The position numbers and the translations under genes are program-made. A stretch of 28,311 nt of DNA from the NCBI GenBank assembly GCA_044426345.1, contig JAWXUP010000030.1:1-28311 (forward strand), given 5' to 3'. Positions 7,433 to 14,767 of the stretch are shown in pieces. Source of the DNA: CAYJLC01 sp044426345. GTDB taxonomy: Bacteria > Bacillota > Clostridia > Oscillospirales > Butyricicoccaceae. How positions within the stretch are numbered: the first letter of the stretch is position 1; each line of letters begins with the position of its first letter. Under the pieces are notes generated by a model. It was not told the DNA's origin and did not search any database. It saw nothing but the letters and a program-made list of their open reading frames with translations.

Positions 7433-7493
7433 AGCATAAAACTTTCGATAATGATTCGAAAGTCGGCTCTTAGCAAGGTGCCAGTGGCACGTT
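7433..7493 (+). repeat. Structured spacer repeat, copy B
   Basis: Second 61-base copy, with 2 differences from copy A. One change turns the G-U pair of copy A's first stem into G-C, giving a perfect 8-bp ACTTTCGA/TCGAAAGT stem; the other is in the loop. After GTT at 7493 the sequence diverges from copy A. Confidence 0.75.
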
Positions 7494-7556
7494 ATAATAT
7501 GCGTGTTTTTTACAGAAATGTTAAATTCTTATGATTAGAAATTAATCTGTTAATAT

Positions 7557-7632
7557 GCTGGTGTAGCTCAGTTGGTAGAGCAGCTGATTTGTAATCAGCA
7601 GGTCGGGGGTTCAAATCCGTCCACCAGCTCCA
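7557..7632 (+). tRNA. tRNA-Thr(UGU), copy 3
   Basis: Same 76-nt gene as copies 1 and 2, anticodon TGT, CCA encoded. Last gene of the array, directly followed by the operon terminator. Confidence 0.97.
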
Positions 7633-7633
7633 A

Positions 7634-7661
7634 ACGTTCTAGTATTGCTAGGGCGTTTTTT
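7634..7661 (+). terminator. Terminator of the tRNA operon
   Basis: ACGTTCTAG (7634-7642) pairs with CTAGGGCGT (7648-7656) with two G-U pairs and a 5-nt loop, followed by a T run. It begins right after the last CCA. Confidence 0.88.
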
Positions 7662-7697
7662 GTTTTAAAGTACATATTTTGAGATTTGAGGTTGTTT

Positions 7698-8228
7698 ATG
7701 CAGTGTATTTTACAATCAAAAAGATTGGTATTTCGAAAAATAACCGAAAATGATTTTGATGCATTAAAGGTTATATTGCAAAATGAAATGACTATGTATG
7801 CCTGGGAGCATGCTTTTTCAGATGAAGAAATTAAACAATGGATTACAAAGAATATAGAACGATATCATTGTGATGGTTTTAGTTATTTTTTAGTTTCAAC
7901 TAAAGAGTCTAAAGAAATCATAGGCGTTGCAGGTCCTCTCATTGAGCGTATTGGTGATGATAAATTTGTAGGTATAGCTTACATTATTGATAATAAATAC
8001 TGGGGCAGAGGCTTTGGTTTTGAATCTGCAAAGGCAAGCTTAGATTATGCTTTTGAAATATTAAAAGCTGAAAAAGTTGTTGCAGAAATTAGACCAAACA
8101 ATACTTCATCTCGGAAAATTGCAGATAAGTTAAATATGAAAATTCAGTTTCAGTTTGACAAAATATATAATGGTAAAATTTTGCCACATTTAGTTTATAG
8201 CATAAATAAAAATGCAAAGAATTATTAA
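7698..8228 (+). CDS. GNAT-family N-acetyltransferase (RimJ/RimL-like)
   Basis: 176 residues. The opening SKRLVFRKITENDFDAL is typical of RimJ/RimL-type acetyltransferases. NKYWGRGFGFESAKASLDYAF carries the acetyl-CoA pyrophosphate-binding loop, and EIRPNNTSSRKIADKLNM the usual C-terminal strand and helix. It probably acetylates an amino group of a protein or small molecule; the substrate cannot be read. The ATG at 7698 is chosen over an upstream in-frame TTG (7686) because GAGG lies 6 nt before it. It is 13 bases ahead of the VanY-like gene, so the two are probably co-transcribed. Confidence 0.9.
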   Translation: MQCILQSKRLVFRKITENDFDALKVILQNEMTMYAWEHAFSDEEIKQWITKNIERYHCDGFSYFLVSTKESKEIIGVAGPLIERIGDDKFVGIAYIIDNKYWGRGFGFESAKASLDYAFEILKAEKVVAEIRPNNTSSRKIADKLNMKIQFQFDKIYNGKILPHLVYSINKNAKNY

Positions 8229-8241
8229 AAAGAGGAATCGT

Positions 8242-9237
8242 ATGAAGAAAATAATCGTAATATTACTTGCGTGTACAGTTTTGTCAGCGTGTAGTTTTTT
8301 GTCACAACAAGATGAAATAGAACAAAATATTTTAACTGAAATTGTTGAAACCGAAATTGTTGAAACTGATGTTGATGAAGAAATTGTCGAAGAGTATGAA
8401 ATAGCAGAAGATGTTGAGGTTGAGCCTGAAGAAGATATTTATGTTAGAAGTGAAGAAACTGTTAATATTAACGATTTTACTGAACAAGAAATAATCGAGC
8501 TAAAACAGAGATTTTTTACTCAAGGAGTGCAACTTAACGTTAGCGGAGAAATAGACGATGATGTTATTACAGCACTCAAAACTATCGCTTTAGATGAAGA
8601 TTTGGCAGATGGGGTGATCAATATTGATGATTTATTAGAATTCTTTGCTCTTACAGATTCGAATTTTGCAGATACTTCTGATGGGTATTTAATGTTAACA
8701 AATAAATCTTTAGCACTTCGTTATGATTATGTACCAGAGACTACTAAGGTGGTAAATGTAGATTCTACGAAGACAATCTACTTGGAAACAGAGACCGCTG
8801 AGGCTATGGAAGCAATGTTTAAAGCAGCTCTAAACGATGGAATCAGGCTGGTTTTAGTAAGCGGATATCGTGATTTTGATTACCAAAATATGCTTTTTGA
8901 AAGAAAAGTTGCAAGCATAGGTTATGAAGATGCTAATAAAATTGTTGCTCGTCCAGGTGAAAGTGAACATCAAACCGGTTTCGTAGCAGATGTATCGTGT
9001 TCTTCGGTGGGATATTCTCTTGTTGAAAATTTTGACGAAACACAAGAATACCAATGGTTAGCAGAAAATGCTGCTAATTACGGATTTATTTTAAGATATT
9101 TAGAAGATAAAGTTGACGTAACAGGTTATACATATGAACCGTGGCATTATCGCTATGTTGGTGATGTTGAAATTGCAAAATTTATCACAGAAAATCATTT
9201 AACTCTAGAAGAATACCACGAGTTGTATATGAATTAA
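8242..9237 (+). CDS. VanY-type D-alanyl-D-alanine carboxypeptidase lipoprotein (M15B)
   Basis: 331 residues, exported and lipid-anchored: residues 1-17 are a short signal ending in lipobox LSAC (Cys17). Residues 33-72 are a very acidic Glu/Val/Asp linker. Residues 80-135 resemble a small helical peptidoglycan-binding-like fold, but weakly. The VanY peptidase domain runs from about 175: SGYRDFDYQ, then PGESEHQTGFVAD with H243 and D250, and YEPWHYRYVG with E299 and H302, which give the zinc ligands and catalytic Glu. It should trim the terminal D-Ala of peptidoglycan stems. No van resistance genes are near, so wall remodelling is likelier than resistance. The ATG at 8242 follows AGAGGAA; the upstream in-frame start lies within the previous gene. 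Confidence 0.93.
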   Translation: MKKIIVILLACTVLSACSFLSQQDEIEQNILTEIVETEIVETDVDEEIVEEYEIAEDVEVEPEEDIYVRSEETVNINDFTEQEIIELKQRFFTQGVQLNVSGEIDDDVITALKTIALDEDLADGVINIDDLLEFFALTDSNFADTSDGYLMLTNKSLALRYDYVPETTKVVNVDSTKTIYLETETAEAMEAMFKAALNDGIRLVLVSGYRDFDYQNMLFERKVASIGYEDANKIVARPGESEHQTGFVADVSCSSVGYSLVENFDETQEYQWLAENAANYGFILRYLEDKVDVTGYTYEPWHYRYVGDVEIAKFITENHLTLEEYHELYMN

Positions 9238-9240
9238 TAA

Positions 9241-9285
9241 AATAGGCTGTGTCACAATAAAATGTGTCATAGCCTATTTCTTTCT
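9241..9285 (+). terminator. Terminator after the VanY-like gene
   Basis: AATAGGCTGTGTCACA (9241-9256) pairs with TGTGTCATAGCCTATT (9263-9278) with one mismatch and one G-U, followed by T-rich sequence. Confidence 0.85.
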
Positions 9286-9506
9286 TTATAATTATGAATT
9301 TTTGAAATGCTTACTTTGATTTCTTGTATCAATTTTTCCGATTTCTCATTTACAATTGAATTTTAACATAATTATAGCAAGTCTATAACTTTTTTTTGTA
9401 AAAAATTCAGCTCTTTTTTAGGGCGTTTTATCACAACTCACTTTTTTAAGTAAGTGCAAACGAAGAAAATAAGGTCAATCACAATAATCCTAAAATATCA
9501 ATAGAT

Positions 9507-9541
9507 GAAAAAACCGACCTTGTAAAAAGTCGGTTAATTTT
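9507..9541 (-). terminator. Terminator of the asd-dapA-dapB operon (bidirectional)
   Basis: AACCGAC (9512-9518) pairs with GTCGGTT (9529-9535). An A run on the left becomes the U run of the minus-strand transcript. It directly follows the dapB stop. Confidence 0.88.
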
Positions 9542-10303
9542 TTATTTTGATGAGATTACATCACTCATATCGTACATTTTAGGTTCTGTGCAATTAGCAA
9601 GAAAACTAGCGGCGTCAATCGCTCCATTAGCGAAAACTTCGCGTGATAACGCACTATGCTTTATTTCGATAATTTCATCGTGCCCAGCGAAAATAACGCT
9701 GTGCTCGCCAACTATAGTGCCTCCACGAATGGCAGAAATACCAATCTCTTTGGAATCTCTTTTTTGTCTTACTTGTGATCTATCATACACATAATGTGTA
9801 TCTTGTGGTAAAGCATCTTTGACAGAATTTGCAAGCATAAGCGCAGTTCCAGAAGGTGCATCTAATTTTTGGTTATGATGTTTTTCAATAACTTCAACGT
9901 CATAATTTTCACCTAAAATACTTGCACATTTTCTAAGCAAATCCATCATAAGATTTATGCCAATTGACATATTGCCAGATTGGAAAACAGGAATTATTTT
10001 AGATGCATTGTGAATTTTTTCAAGGTCATCTTCAGTATATCCTGTAGTGCATAAAACAAGTGGAGTTTTGGTTTTTATTGAGTAATCTAAAAGGTCATCA
10101 AGCGCTGACACATTTGAAAAGTCTATAATAGCATCGCATTTGCCAGTAAATTCATTTAAGTCTGAAAATACAGGGAAATCACCATTTTTTTGGTAAAATT
10201 TATCAAATCCTGCAACTATTTTTACAGTTTCTCTAGTTTCGCAAAGGGCAGTTATTGCTTTTCCCATACGACCGTTGCAACCAGAAAGAGCAATTCTTGT
10301 CAT
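9542..10303 (-). CDS. dapB: 4-hydroxy-tetrahydrodipicolinate reductase
   Basis: Reduces the DapA product with NAD(P)H in the lysine/diaminopimelate pathway; cytoplasmic. At 253 residues it is typical length. The Rossmann loop is GCNGRMGKAI (8-17). The catalytic/substrate region is EKHHNQKLDAPSGTA with H142-H143, K146 and the PSGT loop. RGGTIVGEHSV and IKHSALSREVFANGA are the family's C-terminal blocks. Last gene of asd-dapA-dapB, 12 bases after dapA. Confidence 0.97.
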   Translation of the reverse strand: MTRIALSGCNGRMGKAITALCETRETVKIVAGFDKFYQKNGDFPVFSDLNEFTGKCDAIIDFSNVSALDDLLDYSIKTKTPLVLCTTGYTEDDLEKIHNASKIIPVFQSGNMSIGINLMMDLLRKCASILGENYDVEVIEKHHNQKLDAPSGTALMLANSVKDALPQDTHYVYDRSQVRQKRDSKEIGISAIRGGTIVGEHSVIFAGHDEIIEIKHSALSREVFANGAIDAASFLANCTEPKMYDMSDVISSK

Positions 10304-10315
10304 TTAAACACGTCC

Positions 10316-11209
10316 TTATTTTTGAATTTTTATTCCTGCGTCAATCATACAATTCGCAAGTTTTTCTTTGTTTGCTGGAGCCATTTCGTATAATGGTAAA
10401 CGAAGTGTGTCGTTGTATCCCATCATTCCAAGCGCAGTTTTTACTGGTATAGGATTTACTTCGCAAAATAGTGCATTCATAAGGTCTAAATATTTGCTTT
10501 GCATAGCAGTTGCAGCAACAAAATCACCTTTTTTACATAATTCAACGATTTGTGCAGTTTCTTTTGGTAAAATGTTAGACAAAACAGAAATTACACCTTG
10601 TGCACCTAGAGCCATAAAAGCTACAATTTGATCATCATTACCAGACCAAATATTAAGTTCATCTCCACATTTTGCACGAATTTGTGCAACCATTGAGATA
10701 TCTCCGCTAGCCTCTTTAACACCATTGATGTTAGGATTTTTTGCAAGTTCAACATATGTATCAATTGCAATACCAACGCCAGTTCTTGATGGAACATCGT
10801 ATAAAATTATAGGAATATTCACACTGTCAGCGATTGCGTTGAAGTGAGCAATAAGACCACGTTGTGTGGTTTTATTGTAATATGGTGTAACACAAAGAAG
10901 TGCATCAGCACCAACTTCTTCAGCGTATTTTGAAAGAGCAATAGCATAAGCTGTATCATTAGAACCTGTTCCTGCAATTACAGGAACACGTTTAGCAACT
11001 GTATCTACAGCGAATTTTGTAACATTTTTATGTTCTTCGTCATTCAAAGTACAAGTTTCGCCTGTTGTTCCACAGATTGTGATAGAGGCAGTGCCATTTT
11101 CTATATTAAATTCAATTAATCTTTCAAGTTCGACATAATTTACCGAGCCATCATCATTAAATGGCGTACAGATTGCAACATTTGCACCTGTAAAAATTGG
11201 TTTTTTCAT
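10316..11209 (-). CDS. dapA: 4-hydroxy-tetrahydrodipicolinate synthase
   Basis: Condenses pyruvate with aspartate semialdehyde, the branch point to lysine and diaminopimelate. At 297 residues it is a normal TIM-barrel length. The Schiff-base lysine is K165 in NGVKEASGD. The GTTGE loop (47-51), VTPYYNK (Y110-Y111) and LYDVPSRTG (Y137, R142) provide the catalytic triad and substrate contacts. AGGTTAT precedes the ATG on its strand, 15 bases after asd. Whether lysine inhibits it cannot be judged here. Confidence 0.97.
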   Translation of the reverse strand: MKKPIFTGANVAICTPFNDDGSVNYVELERLIEFNIENGTASITICGTTGETCTLNDEEHKNVTKFAVDTVAKRVPVIAGTGSNDTAYAIALSKYAEEVGADALLCVTPYYNKTTQRGLIAHFNAIADSVNIPIILYDVPSRTGVGIAIDTYVELAKNPNINGVKEASGDISMVAQIRAKCGDELNIWSGNDDQIVAFMALGAQGVISVLSNILPKETAQIVELCKKGDFVAATAMQSKYLDLMNALFCEVNPIPVKTALGMMGYNDTLRLPLYEMAPANKEKLANCMIDAGIKIQK

Positions 11210-11224
11210 AAATAACCTCCGAGT

Positions 11225-12298
11225 TTATTTTTTTGTTATGTAACCTTGGTCACAAAGAAGTTCAGCCATTAAAACAGCACCACCAGCAGCACCACGAAGC
11301 GTGTTGTGTGAAAGACTTACGAATTTGTAATCGTAAACGTGGTCTTCTCTTAAACGTCCAATAGAAACACCCATACCACCGTATAAATCACGGTCTAAAC
11401 CGGTTTGTGGGCGATTATCTTCTTCGAAATATGTAAGGAATTTTTCTGGAGCAGAAGGAAGGTGAGCTTGAGTATTTTCGAAATTAGCCCATTTATCTAA
11501 AATTTGTTCCATAGTTGGTTTCTTGTCAAATTTAACAAAAACAGCAGCCATATGACCATCTTTTACAGGTACACGAATACATTGCGCTGTAATTACTGGA
11601 CTAGTTGCATTTTCGATACCATTTTCAGTAACTTTACCCCAAACTTTCATTGGTTCTTTTTCAGATTTTTCTTCTTCACCACCAATATATGGAATGATAT
11701 TATCTAAAATTTCAGGAGCAGTTTCAAAAGTTTTACCAGCACCAGAAATAGCTTGATATGTACAAACAGTAACATTTTTTATGCCATATTCATCAAGTAC
11801 TGAAAGTGCAGGGACATAACTTTGGATAGAGCAATTAGATTTTACAGCTATAAATCCACGTTTTGTGCCAAGACGTACTTTTTGTTGTTCAATAACTTTA
11901 GAGTGTTCAGCATTGATTTCTGGGATAATCATTGGAACATCAACAGTGCCACGATTTGCGCTATTGTTTGAAACAACTGGACATTCTAGTTTTGCATATT
12001 TTTCTTCAAGAGCTAAAATAGCTTTTTTGTCCATATCAACTGCACAGAATACAAAATCTACCATTGATGCGATTGTTTCAGCGTCTTCAGATGCATCAAA
12101 AATAATCATATCTTCCATAGATTTTGGCATCGCTTGATCTAAAGACCAGCGTGCAGCCTCTTTATATGTCTTGCCTTTTGAACGAGAGCTTGCAGCTAGA
12201 GCTGAAACTTCGAACCAAGCGTGATTTTCTAATAACGTAGCAAATCTTTGACCTACCATACCAGTAGCTCCGATTATACCCACCTTGTATTTACTCAT
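11225..12298 (-). CDS. asd: Aspartate-semialdehyde dehydrogenase, fungal/archaeal-type
   Basis: Reduces aspartyl phosphate to aspartate semialdehyde with NADPH. 357 residues, with GATGMVGQRF (10-19) as the dinucleotide loop, catalytic Cys156 in SNCSIQ and likely catalytic His249 in KDGHMAAVF. The VSNNSANRG block, the EEEKSEKEP insertion and the length resemble the archaeal/fungal branch rather than the E. coli type; many Clostridia carry this form. AGGAGG lies 5 nt before the ATG. First gene of the operon with its own promoter; no lysine riboswitch is seen before it. Confidence 0.96.
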   Translation of the reverse strand: MSKYKVGIIGATGMVGQRFATLLENHAWFEVSALAASSRSKGKTYKEAARWSLDQAMPKSMEDMIIFDASEDAETIASMVDFVFCAVDMDKKAILALEEKYAKLECPVVSNNSANRGTVDVPMIIPEINAEHSKVIEQQKVRLGTKRGFIAVKSNCSIQSYVPALSVLDEYGIKNVTVCTYQAISGAGKTFETAPEILDNIIPYIGGEEEKSEKEPMKVWGKVTENGIENATSPVITAQCIRVPVKDGHMAAVFVKFDKKPTMEQILDKWANFENTQAHLPSAPEKFLTYFEEDNRPQTGLDRDLYGGMGVSIGRLREDHVYDYKFVSLSHNTLRGAAGGAVLMAELLCDQGYITKK

Positions 12299-12320
12299 AA
12301 TATCCTCCTATGTACACCTT

Positions 12321-12349
12321 ATTATATGAAAAAATATAGTCAAATGTAA
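12321..12349 (-). promoter_or_regulatory. Promoter of asd-dapA-dapB
   Basis: Minus-strand TTACAT (12344-12349) and TATAAT (12321-12326) are 17 bases apart. The leader would be only about 15-20 nt, just enough for the AGGAGG site, leaving no room for a riboswitch or leader peptide. Confidence 0.7.
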
Positions 12350-12388
12350 CAAAAAATAAAAAATTTAATAGAAATATAAAAAAATTGG

Positions 12389-12418
12389 TTGATAAACAGG
12401 CATAAAATATACTATAAT
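12389..12418 (+). promoter_or_regulatory. Candidate promoter for the SpoIID-like gene
   Basis: TTGATA (12389-12394) and TATAAT (12413-12418), 18 bases apart. It would leave a leader of about 325 nt, so a nearer promoter is also possible. Confidence 0.5.
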
Positions 12419-12751
12419 AGAAAGTGAAATAATTTTTGACATTTCTTAAAATAGCACATCTCGTAGTTTATGAAACAAAGTATCAGTTTTAAAGCTTTTT
12501 TTAAAGTTTAAAATTGATTTTTGAATTAACATATTTTACCAATTTTATACTTATTGAATTAAAGCAATCGACTTTCATTTTTAGTTTTCTCATCTTTGGT
12601 CGATAAAATTGATGAAATAAGTTTCTACAACTTGAGATTTTGGTTATATATTTATGCAGATTTCAACCACTTAGGTTTATATTCATTATCTTTAATTTTA
12701 TGCTATATATTTTTAATTGTCAATAGAAAATGAAAGGATTTTTTACAATTT

Positions 12752-14698
12752 ATGAATTTTTTTGGAAAACGCACAATAATTTTAGCTCTGATAGGTCTTT
12801 TATCAGTTAATATATATGTAAATGCTTTGGCAGATTCGCTAGTTGACCCAGAAGGAGATGTAAGTTCTCAAACTGTTGTCGAAGAAACAACCGAGTCTGA
12901 CGTTACAACTGAAGACGAAATAAGCTCAGACACACAAACTGAAAGCGACGCACAAGAAGAAACAACTACGCAAGATACAACCGATGTTGAAAGCAACACA
13001 GAAAATACACCCGAAGAGCCAGTTATTGATGACGATTTTTTTGTTGAATTAATTGCGCAGGATATTTTTGATGATCAAGATATTTTAAATCCAGTGTTAA
13101 AAATTGGGTTTTTATACGGGTCAGATGCCGTTGCAACAACGAATTTGGACAATTATACAGGCAGTGGACATTCTTTTGGTTATTTTGACGATAACTATAA
13201 TTTTACCAGTTTATTCCAAACTGACTACGAAGCGATTTCAATTTTAAAAAATGATAATATATATTTAGGCACAGATGGACTGTATTATGACACAAAACTT
13301 TCGAACTCTCAAGGTTTAGTTGGGGCGTATAGCATTGAATTATCTGTTGTGTATGATAATGCAAACGATGCCTTATATAAATCTATGACAGTTCACGACG
13401 ATGCTTTTCCTGTATATATCGACGGAGTTTATAAAGTTCGTGTAGATTCTTTTTCTACCGAAGCAAATGCACAATCAGCACTAGCTACTATTAGAAGTGA
13501 AACTGGAGATGCTAATGCTTATGTGGTTTACCCAAGAACGGATTTATATACGGTAACTAGCACAAAATCAATCAAAGTTTTATTTCAGTTTGCTGATAAC
13601 GGTAAAGATTTTGGTGTGCTACCAAACGGTGATATAACTTGGACTAAAGGTTATCGCTATTACGGTGGATTTGAATATTCTCGTCTAAGTGGTGGCGATA
13701 TAACGGTTGTAAATGTTGTTACAATGCAGGACTATGTAAAAGGTGTTGTGCCTTATGAAATGAGTGGTAGCTGGGAAATTGAGGCGTTAAAAGCTCAAGC
13801 TCTTTGTGCAAGATCGTATGCATTTAATTGTATTGGTAAACATTCAAAATATGGTTTTGACTTGTGTAAGTCTACTTGTTGCCAAGTTTACAATGGTACA
13901 GGCAGTGCAACGACTAACTCAGATGCGGCAGTTGACCAAACTTATGGTGAATATATTGATTATCAAGGAGCGATAGCTACAGGGTATTTTTATTCATCAA
14001 ATGGTGGTGCAACGGAAAACTCGGAAAATGTTTGGAGCGAAGCAGTACCATATTTGCGAGCAAAAATCGACCCATATGAAAGGTCAGCAGAGGTTTACAA
14101 TGGTGTGTGGGAAGTTACCGTTACTAATTCGCAAATAGCAGCTATTTTACAAGCTAAAAATTATAATATCAGTGGTGTTTCAAATATGTATATCAAAAAA
14201 TATACAGACATCGGCAACGTCTATACACTAACTGTTGTTGACACGAATGGCAAAGAGTATGATTTCTCGAAAGAACTTGCTCGAACGATTCTGAATAGCA
14301 CAACTTACGGTGTGTCGGTAAATAGTATTCGTTATAGGATAAATGAAGTTATGGAAGGCGATACAGCGCCAACTGCAGGCGAAGTTTACATAAATGACGA
14401 AAAATATAGCACGGATAACGGTTTTTATATAATCGGACAAGATGGGATAACTCAGTCTTCTGACATCAATGGAATGTATGTATTGACTGCTGACGGCACA
14501 AATGAAATTCAGGCAAGTGAAAGTACGGATAATTCAATATCTCACGCAGACGGCGAATATGTAATATCAGGGCGTGGTTGGGGACATAATGTCGGTATGA
14601 GCCAATATGGCGCAAAACATATGGCAGAGGCTGGATTCACATATGACCAAATCATCGAATTTTATTTCGACGGAACAACTGTTAAGAAAATAGGGTAG
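12752..14698 (+). CDS. SpoIID/LytB-domain protein with SPOR-like segment
   Basis: 648-residue exported protein. Residues 1-28 are a signal peptide ending near ALA-D. Residues 29-92 are a Thr/Glu/Asp-rich low-complexity linker. Residues 220-262 (YKVRVDSFSTEANAQSALA) look like a SPOR peptidoglycan-binding domain. The SpoIID domain spans about 315-640, with VPYEM (E336, matching the catalytic Glu of SpoIID), ALKAQALCARSYA, SSNGGATENSENVW and RGWGHNVGMSQYGA. SpoIID cleaves denuded glycan strands as a lytic transglycosylase during engulfment. This protein is much longer than sporulation SpoIID, so a vegetative LytB-type wall role is equally possible. The metal-site region reads CKSTCCQVY (C372, C376, C377), with Cys where relatives usually have His. 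AAGGA is 13 nt before the ATG, a wide spacing. Confidence 0.9.
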   Translation: MNFFGKRTIILALIGLLSVNIYVNALADSLVDPEGDVSSQTVVEETTESDVTTEDEISSDTQTESDAQEETTTQDTTDVESNTENTPEEPVIDDDFFVELIAQDIFDDQDILNPVLKIGFLYGSDAVATTNLDNYTGSGHSFGYFDDNYNFTSLFQTDYEAISILKNDNIYLGTDGLYYDTKLSNSQGLVGAYSIELSVVYDNANDALYKSMTVHDDAFPVYIDGVYKVRVDSFSTEANAQSALATIRSETGDANAYVVYPRTDLYTVTSTKSIKVLFQFADNGKDFGVLPNGDITWTKGYRYYGGFEYSRLSGGDITVVNVVTMQDYVKGVVPYEMSGSWEIEALKAQALCARSYAFNCIGKHSKYGFDLCKSTCCQVYNGTGSATTNSDAAVDQTYGEYIDYQGAIATGYFYSSNGGATENSENVWSEAVPYLRAKIDPYERSAEVYNGVWEVTVTNSQIAAILQAKNYNISGVSNMYIKKYTDIGNVYTLTVVDTNGKEYDFSKELARTILNSTTYGVSVNSIRYRINEVMEGDTAPTAGEVYINDEKYSTDNGFYIIGQDGITQSSDINGMYVLTADGTNEIQASESTDNSISHADGEYVISGRGWGHNVGMSQYGAKHMAEAGFTYDQIIEFYFDGTTVKKIG

Positions 14699-14767
14699 GC
14701 ATTACTGGTGTAATTTAAATTTGCTTATGGAAAGCAACAATATAAAATATAAAAAAGGAAAAAATAA

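Larger units (their letters stand above)
9238..9541. other. Gene-free interval between convergent vanY-like gene and dapB
   Basis: Holds a terminator at each end (9241-9285 and 9507-9541). The middle is AT-rich without a credible gene. A minus-strand TGC-TATAAT extended -10 (9371-9379) could start a short transcript toward the left terminator. A weak hairpin CACTT/AAGTG lies near 9438-9455. Confidence 0.6.
12299..12751. other. Gene-free divergent region between asd and the SpoIID-like gene
   Basis: Contains the asd promoter and a plus-strand promoter (12389-12418). The remaining 330 bases before the SpoIID-like start are AT-rich. They hold ATCGAC (12568-12573) with GTCGAT (12600-12605) as a loose inverted pair and a possible 13-codon open frame starting at 12470. 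No known riboswitch fold is recognised. Confidence 0.6.

Noticed and set aside
7043..7493. The two spacer repeats as a CRISPR array
   Set aside because: Only two copies, separated by tRNA genes, with no regular spacers and no cas genes.
8212..8241. Extended start of the VanY-like protein overlapping the GNAT gene
   Set aside because: It would put a charged stretch before the lipoprotein signal peptide; the ATG at 8242 has the ribosome site.
8242..9237. VanY-like gene as a vancomycin-resistance determinant
   Set aside because: No vanH, vanA/B ligase, vanX or VanRS genes nearby; M15B carboxypeptidases are common housekeeping wall enzymes.
12470..12511. 13-codon open frame in the SpoIID-like leader
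   Set aside because: Very short, no ribosome site, no conservation evidence; likely chance.
14699..14767. preQ1 riboswitch upstream of queA
   Set aside because: Only two small hairpins (14701-14714 and 14721-14737) are present; the conserved preQ1 aptamer pseudoknot sequence is not seen.
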